From Malurus cyaneus samueli (lineage: Eukaryota > Chordata > Aves > Passeriformes > Maluridae): a stretch of DNA of 64,000 bases. The DNA lies in contig CM019217.1 in assembly GCA_009741485.1 (NCBI GenBank), positions 30,661,586 to 30,725,585 on the forward strand. Direction: 5' to 3'. A program made the translations under genes and the position numbers. Of the stretch, positions 13,701 through 25,365 are shown piece after piece. The first letter of the stretch is position 1. Every line of letters begins with the position of its first letter. The notes beneath the pieces were generated by a model. It was not told the DNA's origin. It was given only the letters and a program-made list of their open reading frames with translations, and made no database searches.

Positions 13701-15504
13701 AGCAATTTAATGCTTTTAGAATAACTAATTTTGGAATTAAGCTGTCAACTTCACCTTAATATATTTTCCAAGATGAAGTTTTCAGCTTGGAATTATGGTC
13801 TTCTTACAGCTCAGCGCTACAATTGTTTGCTTGTCTCTAAGGCTTCTTAGTTGTGATGTTACAACAGAAACACAGGGCTTTTTTTTGCATGTGACTATGA
13901 GGAACACACTCAGAGTATCTGAGTGCAGTAGGAAAAGTGAAAGAATAAGTGTGGGTAAGAGAGTGTGGGTAAGAATGTGTGTAAGTGAAGTATAGAGAGG
14001 TATATCTGTTCTTCAGTTTTGTTCTTTAGTTTTTTTCTTCTTTTCTTCTCTTTCTCTCTCTGTCTTGCCACATGCAGATGCCATATGTACACAAACCACT
14101 TAAACTGATTGCTATGGAATATTTTTAGGTTTAAATGTTTTGCCAAATAGGATTTTAAATAAAAATCTCTGTTTAGGGCATCAGGGCAGGGAATAAAAGA
14201 TTGTTAATCCTGGCCTGCGTAGGGGAGGGGTGGATGGCCTCTTCTGGCAACAATCAGAAGAAATAAATTCCATGCAGAATAGAACTAAAAAAAATCTGAA
14301 ATTATTTAAGTATCATTAAATTGAGTTGTGCTATCCTGTTCTTAAAATGGAAGTTATATATACATTCATAAGTCTGCTCTGTTGTTGTTGTTGGATTGTT
14401 GCTTGACATAGGGATGAATTTGGGGGCTTTTTCTCTAACTTGACTATTTCTGCCTTCTGGGGGAGCTGATATTCGTTATGCTATTTTTCACTGAAAATGA
14501 AAAATAAACCTCACAATGCTGATGTTTTCTGAGAGAAAAATCTATGTTTTCTGTTCCTCAGTGCTGACCAAAAATTGTATTTGTTGCATCTAGACTTTGC
14601 CTTGGTTTTAGAGTGGTAGAGGTATTGCAGGAGCCAAGGTGTCACTCACTCACTGCATTATCAAGGTGCTACCAACTCTGCTAAAACATCTTTGAAAGCT
14701 GAAGGGAGATTCTTGCAGATGTTTATGCTATGCCTGGACAGCATTAAGACACCCAGAGAACTTTCACCCATGATGCAGATATTTGTGTCTTGGCAGTTTC
14801 TGGCAGTTCTGTCTAAGTGTAAGCTGGTTGGTACTACAGCCTTTCAGCCTCACTGGCACTACCAGGACATCTCCTCCTTTGTGTTCATTTCTGTCACACA
14901 GATCTGATCTCTGCAGGCACCCACGTTGTACAGTCTGCCTGCAGTTGGTCAGAAGTATTTAAACTGCAAGTGCCACCCCACATGAACACTTTGAAACAGC
15001 AGGGCAGCAGAAAGCTTCTTTTGCTAGGTGTGGGCTAAAGGGCAATGGCTAGAAGCAAAGTCATAACAACTTACAGCAAAATGCACCCTTTTAACCACAT
15101 TTAATTGGCATTGGGAAGAGCTAACCTTGCTTGGCATTTAGGACTAGGTTGTAGGGGAGCAAGATAATAGTTCATACTTTCTGTGCCTTAATTCTCTGTT
15201 TCTTATCATCAGAAGGGGCCGTAAGGGTAATGAAGAGAATAATTTTTATATTGACATTATCTTACAGAGGAAATGTAAAATTGATGGTATTGTGAGGTGG
15301 CACAGGTGTCCTTTGTTTCCAGTAAGAAGCAAACTAACCAACCTTCAGTTTTCTAAAAGGTTGAAATTTCTGTTCTGAACAAGGAAAGACAAAGCCAATG
15401 CCTGTTACAGTTTTTGAGCTACCCTTAAAAGCATCAGGGGTGCACAATTTGTCTTAGTTTTGCATCACATGGTTTAAGAGTTCATTGAAAAAAGTTAGGC
15501 ATGG

Positions 15505-15540
15505 AGGCAATAGGATGAAGGCAATAGGATGAAGGCAATA
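15505..15540. repeat. 14-bp tandem repeat, about 2.5 copies
   Basis: The unit AGGCAATAGGATGA occurs twice head to tail and is followed by a partial third copy. The copies are identical, which suggests a recent replication-slippage duplication. Confidence 0.8.
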
Positions 15541-17639
15541 TTTTCTGGTTTTGGAGTGTTCTGGGAAGATGCTCAGTTTGGGAATGATTGTATTAATGGA
15601 TTTTTTTTTAAATTCTGGAGTCTGTGTGCCTCTTTCTTGCATGTAAAGTAGTAAAACGGAGCTTGGGGTTTTCATGTTTTTATTACTATTTCTGTTAGAA
15701 TATGTAGAAACAATAATTTTTAGGCAGCAAAGATATTGCAAAAACTATTAGAAAAACTGTGACATTCAAGCTGTCAGAATGGAAATTTATTGACATTAGA
15801 CTCCAATGCAAAAATAAAATAACTTCCCTCTATTTAAATTTGTAATGGCTAATGGAAACTGCAAACTATATAAGTGTGATTGTTGTATTTTCCATGAACT
15901 CCATTAACTGTTTCCATGAAGATAATTGGAATTGTTTTCTTCTAATGAAAAGGTGAAAAAAGTGATTCCACAAATGTCTGGAAAGATCTGTTTTCAGAAA
16001 AATATCATGTTACAGCAACTGCTTGTTTTTAGTTGAGCATTTTCAGTGTCTTAATAAAATGCTTTCATTGGCAATATTTGCATTTTCATTTGCATTCATT
16101 TGCCACATTTTTATCTTTCTTTCAGCTTTAGAAACAGAGTAGATTGCATTTCTTTCAAATTTAGCTATCAAGGAATTTGAGTAGTAGAAGCTTTGTACTC
16201 AAGTAATTCATGAACTAGATACACCATTTAGAATGGGTGTGAAGAGTATATTTAGTCATGTCAATAAGTGATATCAAGATTCTCTGCAGTGAGAATATCA
16301 CAGAAGCAAACAGATTTTGCTTCCCTCACTTGTCAGTTGGGTACCTTCTTGAGTATTGACTAATGTAAACTACAGTGTCTCTTTACCCCTGAAAAAAGCA
16401 AAATTAAACAAGCAATCATAAGCTGAATTTAGCTGGTTATGCTTTTGACAGGTGATGTTCTGAAAAGTCATGCTCTTTTTGTACCTGAAGTGCATTTTCT
16501 ATCTGTCAAATGCTTGCTGTCATGTGATGCTTACTTATCTGTGAATAAAAAATTTGTTACAGCAAATGTATTTCAGAATATGAATCTTTAAACTACAGCA
16601 CACATTGCTGAGGATGTGTCAGAGCTGAAACCATTCCAATCATAAAGCCCCATGCTACTTCTTATCTGTATTTGCTGAACATATTTAAGCAGGCTGCTAA
16701 AAACTAGCTTTGGGGAGATGGATTGTGTATGTTTTTCAGAACACAAAAATAAACAAGGGTACAGCATACATATACTACACAGAAACCCCCTTTTCCTGCC
16801 TTTTCTCATTACTATCAGAACCTGAGACTTGAACAGTCATTCCACTTTACAATTACTGACAATTTCTCAAAGAAATCAAAACTTAGAAGCATTTAGTTCC
16901 TACCTCCTCCCTATTTGAAAAAAGATTGAATTTTTAGAAGCAATATAGAAGTAAGTCTTTTTTTTTTTTAAGACAGCAGTTTAAAATTGCTTTTAGTAAA
17001 ATTATTTTTCTACAATAGAATGAGAATTATATAAACATTGCCTACAGGAAGGACCAGGAACAGAGAATGTAAACCACTCCTTTGAGATGTGCCTTCGTTG
17101 GAAAGCTGGTATATGGGAATGTTTAAAAAAATTGAGCTATGAATAATTTACGGAAAATCAGATGTGGCATACTGTATCCTAAAAATCCATAAATAACAGC
17201 ACACTTTCTTGTGAATTTATGTGTTTTTTCTAAAATAAATAAATTTATCTAGAGAAAATAGCTTTCAAATATTAAACTCCACATGGATATAGCTGGAGGC
17301 AATATAAATCTACCTGGGCTCCTGTTAAGAACCTTATCCCCAAACTGTCCTTCTATTACAATAACAAAACTAAATTAACTGTCCAAACCAAAAAGACTGT
17401 GTTTGCCAGTAATTTAAGTAGTGACTAATATTATACAGAACATTTAATTGTTTAGAGATAGACCAGAAAGGGTTTTTTTTGGAAGAAAGGAGAAAAACTG
17501 ATTTTAAAATATTCCATCTATAAAGAAAGGTAAGACTAATCTGAAAACGCATAATGGAAAAAATGGGTGCTGCAATTAAGTTTATTCAGGTGGAAATGGC
17601 ATTTCCTGTAGTTCAAAACCAAAAAGTAATGACTCCTCT

Positions 17640-20529
17640 ACTGAGATTACCAAGGACAAAATAAAAGGGTTTTTTCGCTTATTCGTCACAGCAATGGATC
17701 ACTGTGTTACCAAACAGCGCAGATCTGACCCAAAGAGGGCTGAATGCAAAGACAATTGTACAAAACCACTCTTCTAAGTAGCACAGAAGACACTTCTCCA
17801 TAATGCTGCAAGCTTTCTGTCAAATTGTCCCTTCATCATCTGATCCAGAATCTGCTACTGCAAACAAGGGGTGCCAGTGCCCCATCTGGGGACTTGTGTG
17901 GCCTTACCCCTTTCTGGGGCTGCCTTATGGAGGTTCCACAGGTGGCTCCATAGCCCAGGTCTGCTGTAAATGCTGTGTGGGTGTTTGCTGGAAGACAGCT
18001 GCCTGAGAAACAAACACCAGTCAGCACAGGGACTCAGTCCTGCCCAGGAGTCAAATGTGAGAGAGGGGCTGAGCTGTAAGGCAGAGCAGCTGTCACTGTG
18101 AACAGAGCAGCCCAGCGGGGCTGCAAAGGAGTCGCACATCCCATCCTTTTTGGCTGCTCACAGCCTCATCCTGAGTGCCCATAGCTATGTCTGAAATTCC
18201 TGTGACTGTGCTAGGAAGGGATCCTGTATCAGCTGTCACCGTTCAGTATTCTCACACTCTTCACATGAAGAAAATTCTTTGCAGGAGGGCTTCTGCATGC
18301 TGCTGACAAGGAACTACAACTCCTAAGAGTGCAGAGGGTAGAATTTTGGCATATTTACGGCCCTATTGTATTACACATTAGGACATTACAGAGAGAAGAA
18401 GTGAAAATTTTTTTACATGCATGAGGAAAAACTGACCTTCTGAGACATTGCAATAACTTATGAACATTATTGAAAAGTAAAGAAGGGGAAACCCCTCTCT
18501 TATTTAATTTTGTTCTCCAGGTCCATATTTATACATGAAAGGCATGCTGCTGCTTTATCATTAAGTTGGAGTTTCAAATTAACAAGACGCTGCTTCAGAC
18601 TGAATGCCGTGTTGAAGAAGAAACAAATATATTGTAGCCAATTTCAGGCACAGTGGGGTTGCTGCAGGGTGTTGGGATGAGACTTTTCCATGCGAGTTTC
18701 CCGGCTGGAAATTGAGATTCAGTGTGGAACTGTCTTCTTGTGACTGAGAGGCAGTGTAGGTGGGCAATCCTTCAATGAGTCTTGTGGGCATGAGCTTATC
18801 AAAACTCTGGCAACACCCAGAAAGTCAACTCAGGGAGTCCGTTTCTTTTTCCTGTTGTCAGCTTTACTCTGTCACTCACAGATCTGTTGCCAGATTGAAT
18901 TTAGCATACTTCCAGCTGTTAGCGTGCAGATTTCCCATGTATTATTCAAAATATAGATGAGATATTTCACATTATTTGTTTCAAACATTTTAATATTGTT
19001 CTTTTATTATTTGCCAAAGAAAACCCAAATAAGAAACCATATGAGCAAGGCTTGTGAGGAAAAAAGAAGGTAGTTAACAGACTCAGAGTCACCATTACAA
19101 CGAGAACATTGAACAAGCAATTCTTTCAACCACAGCATATATTCAAAGAGCCTCATTCTACTGAAATTCACATGCTTAAACCAGTGTAGTCCAAATAGAC
19201 ATCTCTAAATTCCAAACTTCTCTAAAACTAGAGTCTTGCTTTCTTTTATGGCATACATAGAAGCAAAGTCCTTGCAATTCTTCAAACAAGACTCTCATGG
19301 TGAAATGTGTCATACTAATGTGAGCTCAGGTTTTTGCAGTTTGCTGTTCCTTCTTGCACTGTTGAAAGTTGGAACAAGAGGGAAAAAAAAAGCAATAAAG
19401 GACGTAGTATGATTGGAATTTTATAGATTCATCTGTGTTAGATTCCAGTGTCATACTGATTCTTATTTGATGCTGGATATTACCTTCTCTTTCCCTTACA
19501 TTAATGGGTGATGAGTTCCTCCCCCAGTTTAGAGAGTTTGACTATCCAACCCCCAATATCAGTGTGATATAAGAAAAGGCATTATTTTGATTTCTTGTGA
19601 TTCTGTTGAACAAATTCTTCTGTTTCACTCCTTCAGGTATGCATGCCTTCAGAGTGTGCTGTGATGCCAGGGAATGGCAGACCTGATTTTCATCAACTGC
19701 AAGACGGCAGGTATGCAGATGATTAATGATTCCCTGCTGCAGGAATTCCCTTCACTTGTGGATGCACTCCACTAACTAACTTCAGATTCTCTGGCAGCTT
19801 GATCTCTAGCAGGTTAGCATATGTATTCAGTGTGCAACTTCATTTTATATTCAGTCTAAAAGTAAAAGGTGGCTTGGTCATAGCCTCAATGGAAGTCTTT
19901 AGTTCTGTTATACGTTCAGAGAACTGAGAAGAATTTCCTTGCTCGGGGTAAAACAGAGGTTCTCTGTTCTTGTAACTTTGCTTTTACTCTGTACTATACC
20001 TTTTCATGTTTTATCACTTTGAATGTAATTGTTTCACTTTTATTCTATAAATTCTTTGCTATTTCTGCCTCCACTCTTCTATTTATGCTGCCAAAAGTGT
20101 ATGCAGAACATTTGAGACCTTAACTCAAGAGTTCTAGCTAGTCCTTATACCACATCCACTGCATTTCTGTGGAATTTTAATCAAGGAAGGTGAGATATTT
20201 CACTTCAGTCAGGACATTGAAAATATAGTAAAGAAAATAAAGAATAAAAACTGCTTTGTCAAAAACTCCAACAGCACTAATTTTAAATCTGTCAGATCTA
20301 AATTACTCAACCAGTAGTTCCTCGCCAGCACATTTTCTCCCTCTCCTTTTTTCTCAGTTTAGGAAATTTTTGAGTAATCATTTAATTGAAAATTTAGATA
20401 ATAACTTTACGTTTTAAAAGATACTGAAATAAAACTTGCATGCTTTCTGTGAAGGAAATTATGGTTATGATTTATGGTTAAAGCATTTTGGCCTAAAGGA
20501 ATTTCTTCTGTAATGTGGTTAAAACCTTG
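17640..20529. other. Non-coding DNA with a GC-richer core at about 17840-18180
   Basis: The core at about 17840-18180 is clearly GC-richer than its surroundings and has overlapping open frames of 60-94 codons on both strands with no recognisable domain. The rest is AT-rich and featureless to my reading. The core may be a degraded repeat or a regulatory element, but I do not recognise it. Confidence 0.4.
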
Positions 20530-20557
20530 AATATGCCTGCCTGTCTGCAGGCATATT
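20530..20557. repeat. Perfect 11-bp inverted repeat with 6-base loop
   Basis: AATATGCCTGC (20530-20540), loop CTGTCT (20541-20546) and the exact reverse complement (20547-20557) form a compact palindrome. It directly abuts a perfect tandem duplication, so the site may have been prone to replication slippage. Confidence 0.8.
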
Positions 20558-20617
20558 GTTCTTGTCCTGAAAGTGTAATAGTTTAATTGTTCTTGTCCTG
20601 AAAGTGTAATAGTTTAA
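20556..20617. repeat. Perfect two-copy 31-bp tandem duplication
   Basis: A 31-base unit beginning TTGTTCTTGTCCTG occupies 20556-20586 and is repeated without change at 20587-20617. Identity between the copies points to a recent duplication or an assembly duplication. The first copy overlaps the end of the palindrome by two bases. Confidence 0.9.
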
Positions 20618-20792
20618 TAATCACAAGTGGTTCTAAGGGAAAAAAAAATCACACTTTATGCATTTTTAAGGAATATGTAAGTTTCAACAGAGTTGCTAAG
20701 ACAATATTTTTTCCTTGCTCCCGGGTGGAAATGACAGTTGATATTATCTCAGGAAAGACAATGTGAGTAGAGTATAAGAACAGTCTTGTTAT

Positions 20793-20797
20793 TCACC
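20793..20797. repeat. Target-site duplication TCACC, left copy of solo LTR
   Basis: TCACC here is repeated at 21380-21384 immediately after the terminal CA of the LTR. A 5-bp duplication is the usual length for ERVL-type integrase. Confidence 0.75.
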
Positions 20798-21379
20798 AGT
20801 ACTGGTTTTGGCTGGGGTAATTTTCTTTTCAGTAGCTAGGATGGGAGTATGTTTTGAATTTGTGCTGAAAACAGGGTAAATAACACAGGGATGTTTTCAT
20901 TGCTGCTGAGCAGCCTTTACACAGAATCAGGGCCTTTTCTTCTTCTTGCACTTGGCAGCATGGAGGCCGGGAGTGCACAAGAAATTGGGAGGGAACACAG
21001 CTGAGACAGCTGATCCCAACTGGCTCAAGTGATATTCCACAGCATATAGCATCATGCTCAGCATATAAAGCTGGAGGAAGAAGAAGGAAGCGGGGACACA
21101 TTCCAAGTGATGGTGTTCTGCCTTCCCGGGTCACTGTTAAGTGTGATGGAGCCCTGTTTTACTGGGAATGGCTGAACATCTGCCTGCCCATGAGAAGTTA
21201 TGAATTAATATTTTGCTTTGCTTGTGCATGCAGCTTTTACTTTATATATTAAACTATTTTATCTTAATTCATGAGTTTTCTCACTTTTACCCTTCCAATT
21301 CTCTCCTCCATCCCATAAGGGGAGAGGGAGTGGGGGGTATGTTTAGGGCTTAATTTCTTGCTGGGGTGAAACCACAACA
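20798..21379 (+). mobile_element. Solo LTR of an avian ERVL-type endogenous retrovirus
   Basis: About 580 bp whose sequence matches my recollection of the abundant avian ERVL-type LTR. The transcription sense is plus: a TATA box lies in GCATATAAAG at 21061-21070 and an ATTAAA polyadenylation signal at about 21248-21253, followed by the U5-like TTTTCTCACTTTTACCCTTC. The right edge ends ...CCACAACA, giving the expected terminal CA. The left edge reads AGTACTGG, so the expected terminal TG has been lost. The 5-bp duplication TCACC flanks both edges, as expected for ERVL integration. No internal retroviral sequence adjoins it, so the provirus was probably reduced to one LTR by recombination between LTRs. 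The family name should be confirmed by a repeat-library search. Confidence 0.85.
21061..21070 (+). promoter_or_regulatory. TATA box of the solo ERVL LTR
   Basis: CATATAAAG sits in mid-LTR with the ATTAAA polyadenylation signal about 180 bases downstream, the order expected for U3-R-U5. It could act as a stray promoter directed towards higher coordinates, but the sequence alone does not show activity. Confidence 0.6.
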
Positions 21380-21384
21380 TCACC
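21380..21384. repeat. Target-site duplication TCACC, right copy of solo LTR
   Basis: It directly follows ...CCACAACA, the right end of the LTR, and matches the copy at 20793-20797 exactly. Confidence 0.75.
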
Positions 21385-22585
21385 TAAATTGGGCAAGACA
21401 CAGGCTTTGTCCAGACACCAACAGTTTTAGACAACATGACTTGATAGTGGATTTTCTACACTCTCTGAGCTTAGACTGGGTTCATAGTTCTTTACAGCAT
21501 AAGCCTTTCTTTGCAGGTCAAAAGACTGAGAAAATTTAGGAAAAAAAGAATGATAGAAAGCACTGTGCATTGAGAAAACAATTTTCTCTCAGATCTGATC
21601 TCAAACTCCTTTACTTACACAAGATTTATCTCTGTAGTGTTTTTAAGGTGATTGTCAGCGGTGTCCAAAGAAGTGGAGAATGGTTTTGTTATCAACTTTT
21701 TTATTTAGGAAGTATAAAATTGTGACACAGATAACAGTGAATATTGTATTTTCCTGAGGGTAAGTCAAACATGGCTTTGGGAAAATACTTCCAGTAGAGA
21801 AATGGATAGACTTTATATTTTAGTCAGAGGTCTTATACAGTAAGTGTGAAAAAAAACCAAGGCATATGACGGAACTAAAGCATGAGGAACACTGTTTTGA
21901 GGATGTAGTGTTTCAGGCAGGTGACACTTTGAGAAAACAGAGGTTGGTGGGGATGTGGTCATTACACACTGGTGCCAGCAGTTTCAGCAGTCATTACAGG
22001 CTGAAAGCCACACTGAGGAGGTTTGTGAAGAAAGACCATTTTCAGAGGCAAAGCAAATATATTTTCTGACTCTTGGCATGAGAATTGTGGTTTAATTTCT
22101 TTTTATATCTTAGCAGAAATAAGGCTGGTTTTCACTAACTTGAAATGTGAATATTTTGTAATAGCAAATTTTTTGCGTCTGCTTCTTTGGGTTTGTTCCA
22201 TTTCATGCTTCTTTTCTCTTTCTGAACTGTTTTCTGAATAAAAGTGACAGTAACAACTGCCAATGTAAGGTTCTAAACAATTGAGATTTTAATATTTAAT
22301 TCACATTCTAATGGGATTGAATGTTTCTGACATGCTCAATATGTGCTGAATCATGTGACAGAAAACTTTTTCATAATCCTACTTTGTTTGAATTGAGATC
22401 AAATAGCTACATTTTTATACTAAGATGACAGTTAGAGTGAGATTAAAATGGCAGGAAAAATAACAGGACTTTGCATTGTGAATTAAGTGAAGTGAATATA
22501 TATACAGCTGCACACCCATACATCACTATCGGGAAATTTTACAGAAATATTTCCGTTATAATATTTGTAGGGTTTCCCCACCACC

Positions 22586-22614
22586 AAAAAAAAAAAAAAA
22601 AAAANNNNNNNNNN
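22586..22614. other. Poly(A) run ending in a 10-base N gap
   Basis: Nineteen A residues (22586-22604) run straight into ten N (22605-22614). The gap probably arose because the homopolymer could not be resolved, so the length of the run is unreliable. Confidence 0.9.
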
Positions 22615-25347
22615 TGAGTAGAGTCCAAATTCTTCTAACTTTTATGCAGAATTCTAAAGTAACTTGATGCCTTGGGATTGCCTTATTTGAGATACCATAT
22701 TCATGAAAATTAAAAATGGCTGTTTGGCCTAGGGCTTTCAAGAGAGCTTTTAAAAAAGACATAAAAATTGAAGAGAAATTCCTTTCAAAGGAAGACATTC
22801 ATGCTTAATGCTAAACAGATACTCAGCAAGCCAGATTTAGTGCAAACAGTAGTAAGAATGCCAAAAATACAGGAACTGCACAGTATAAATGTCTCTGTAT
22901 AAAAGAAATAAATAATTTATAAGAAGATAAATACTCCTTTTTGTCCTTGTGCTGTATGCAATTGGGAGAGAAGGAGGTGGAGTATGAGCATTGTTGTTTT
23001 CACAGGTGTGTATCAGCACTGGACAAGGAGCAAAGTATTGGATATTTACAGCAGCTTGTTCAGACTTCCGGGCTCACTTCTGGTTAACACAAGAGAGGTG
23101 AGGGTGATTGGCGTGCTAGGAGAGGTGGTCTCAAATGTCATTTTGAACTGTCAGCAACGACTAAACTCCTCTTTCTCATCTTCAGCCTTAACATCTGTCA
23201 CTAGATGGGAACAAGCTGACATTTCTGTAGCAGTGCTTTCCCGCTAAAGCAGCCACAGGCTTTGCTGTTCCCCCTTTGCAGCTCATCCTTTTTTATCTTG
23301 TGCTTATACAGGCAATGCTCAGCACCTCTGATGTGTAGGATTAAACCCTTAAAGCTGGCAGATTATATTTGTAAAACATAACTTCTGTAAAGCAGGATAT
23401 CTGGTCTGTGGTGAGCTTATCCCACCGTCTTTAGCTGATTCATGTATATCCACATAGGAACTTTCAGATTAATATGGCCGTGGGGTTTTCTTCAGAAATA
23501 GGAGCAACAAATTCAACCTCACATCTTCTGTGTTTCTCAGCACAATTAGTTGTGAATGGCAGTCAAAGTGAGAATTGCAGTGCACATGCTCTGAGCTTCA
23601 TCAAAAGCAGAACGCAAAACATAGCAAAAGATGCAGGAAAAATTCTTGGTATGTTTGCCAAGCAATAGTGTCAAAGATGGAATATCACTTCTGACCTCTC
23701 TACATTAGTCTTTGTATTATTAATATGTAACAATGGCTGACATGCCTGAACCTCCTCAGCTTGAAGTCTGTAGATAACGTTGTTAAATTGATTGCATTTT
23801 TAGGTTTTATTTAGAAAATATATTGTGATTTTAAAATTTCTTTTGAGGTGTTGGACTTTAACAAGGTATATTGCATGGTCTGTATCCACTGCAGGTCTTA
23901 CTCAGTTAATATATTAGCTTGAGAAAAAAAGAAAATAGAAAATAATAAAACCCCTTTGGGTATGAAAATTGTAAAGCTTTACTTATAATGTGAATTCAAC
24001 CAATCTTGTGTTCTATCCACTCTAATGAAGAATTCTCAGGGCCTCAGGTCACAGCATACAGGGTATTTATTACCTACATTTTATCTGCAAATTAAATTGA
24101 GACATAACAGTGCTTTATTAACAGAAAATTAAAAAAGGATAAGATCCTAGAAAGACTATTTTAAAGATGAATTGAGTTCCACGTGTGTGGTAGAGATATT
24201 TGCTCAGTGATTTATATTTGACATGCTTCCTGAAGCTAATACTCAACAGCTATCTTGTTTGCATTTGAAAAAATGACACAGTGTAAGGACATGTGGCAAT
24301 CCTGTGTCAACAGCAATTGTTTATACCTAGGTTAGGCTGTTAAAAATGTATAAGGAGACTTTAATGTTGCTTTTAAGCTGTGTTTTCTTAAAAAAATCCT
24401 AATTGTCTGATTCACACACATACTAAATTTAAAAAATATTAATTTATAAAAGTTTCTAATTTCTCCATTTGAAATCTTTACATTTGAATTAAAATCTTGT
24501 GAACTATTCTGATTAATTCATTTACACACACTAAAGGAGAGTTGTAAACCCTTCTAAATAATTTGTATATCCCATACAGTAGAAAAAGTTGTAAGTATTT
24601 CAGCATGTCTACTTTATTGTGTGTGGACAACTTTTTCTTTTTAGACTTTTTCCTCCTTTGCCATTTTCATTGCTAAACATGTGTACAGGAATAGCAAAGA
24701 GTTATTTTACAGATGATCCCTGATACTTATGGTGAATTTTAGAGAAGTCTGCAGATCTATTTTTTACCATTACAGAAAACACTTTTGTCTGGTTGTCATG
24801 TGCATGCAAAAAGGCTTCTCATAAGTAAGTGTTTCTTCAGGACTGCAGTGTGCATTAAAAAAAAAATAATTATAATCTCTCTATGCTTTCCTTTCCAGAA
24901 AGTCTCAAATTTATTTGTTTTTGTTTAGCATCTTTCACCTCCTGCCCTTTTGTGGTCTGTGTGGCAGAGTTGAACTCTCCTCTCATCTGTATATTGACTC
25001 AGACTGCTCTCTTTTTCACCTCTCTGATAAGACATTTCTGCTCTTGAAGCCTATGCTTAGCAGTTTCTCTATTTATCTTAAAACTCACAGTGTCTGAAAA
25101 TTACTTGTGGCCAGTATGTCATTATAAGAACATAATATACTGCTCTGTACATGTTTGTGTTGTATCAATCAACATGTCATCAAGAGTATTGTTTGATGTA
25201 ATCTCTTTTTATTTTTCACTATTGTTCCCAGGTTTTCTATTAATTGATTTAATTGATTTCGCTTCCTTCTTTAATTATACTCACAAGAACAAAGGCCAAG
25301 AAAGATTCAAAATATGAAGAGAAGAAAGCAGAAATAATACTTGGGGA

Positions 25348-25365
25348 TTTTTTTTTTTTTTTTTT
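25348..25365. repeat. 18-base poly(T) tract
   Basis: An uninterrupted T run. On the minus strand it would be a poly(A) tail, but the sequence beside it does not look like a retroposed copy of anything I recognise. Confidence 0.85.

Larger units (their letters stand above)
5541..17639. other. AT-rich non-coding DNA
   Basis: No gene recognised in this 12 kb. It contains a 15-base N run (7768-7782), a short direct repeat of AAATTAAACCAAC (about 7137-7168), a TC-rich tract (about 14030-14075), short tandem repeats at 13948-13985 and 15505-15540, and many short A or T runs. A weak exon-like signal near 11097-11219 is discussed under findings. Confidence 0.65.

Noticed and set aside
20829..21134. 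101-codon minus-strand frame
   Set aside because: It lies inside the ERVL-type solo LTR, antisense to its transcription, so it is not a gene.
22586..22604. Poly(A) run as a possible retroposed gene tail
   Set aside because: The sequence before it shows no processed-gene or SINE similarity, and the run abuts an assembly gap.
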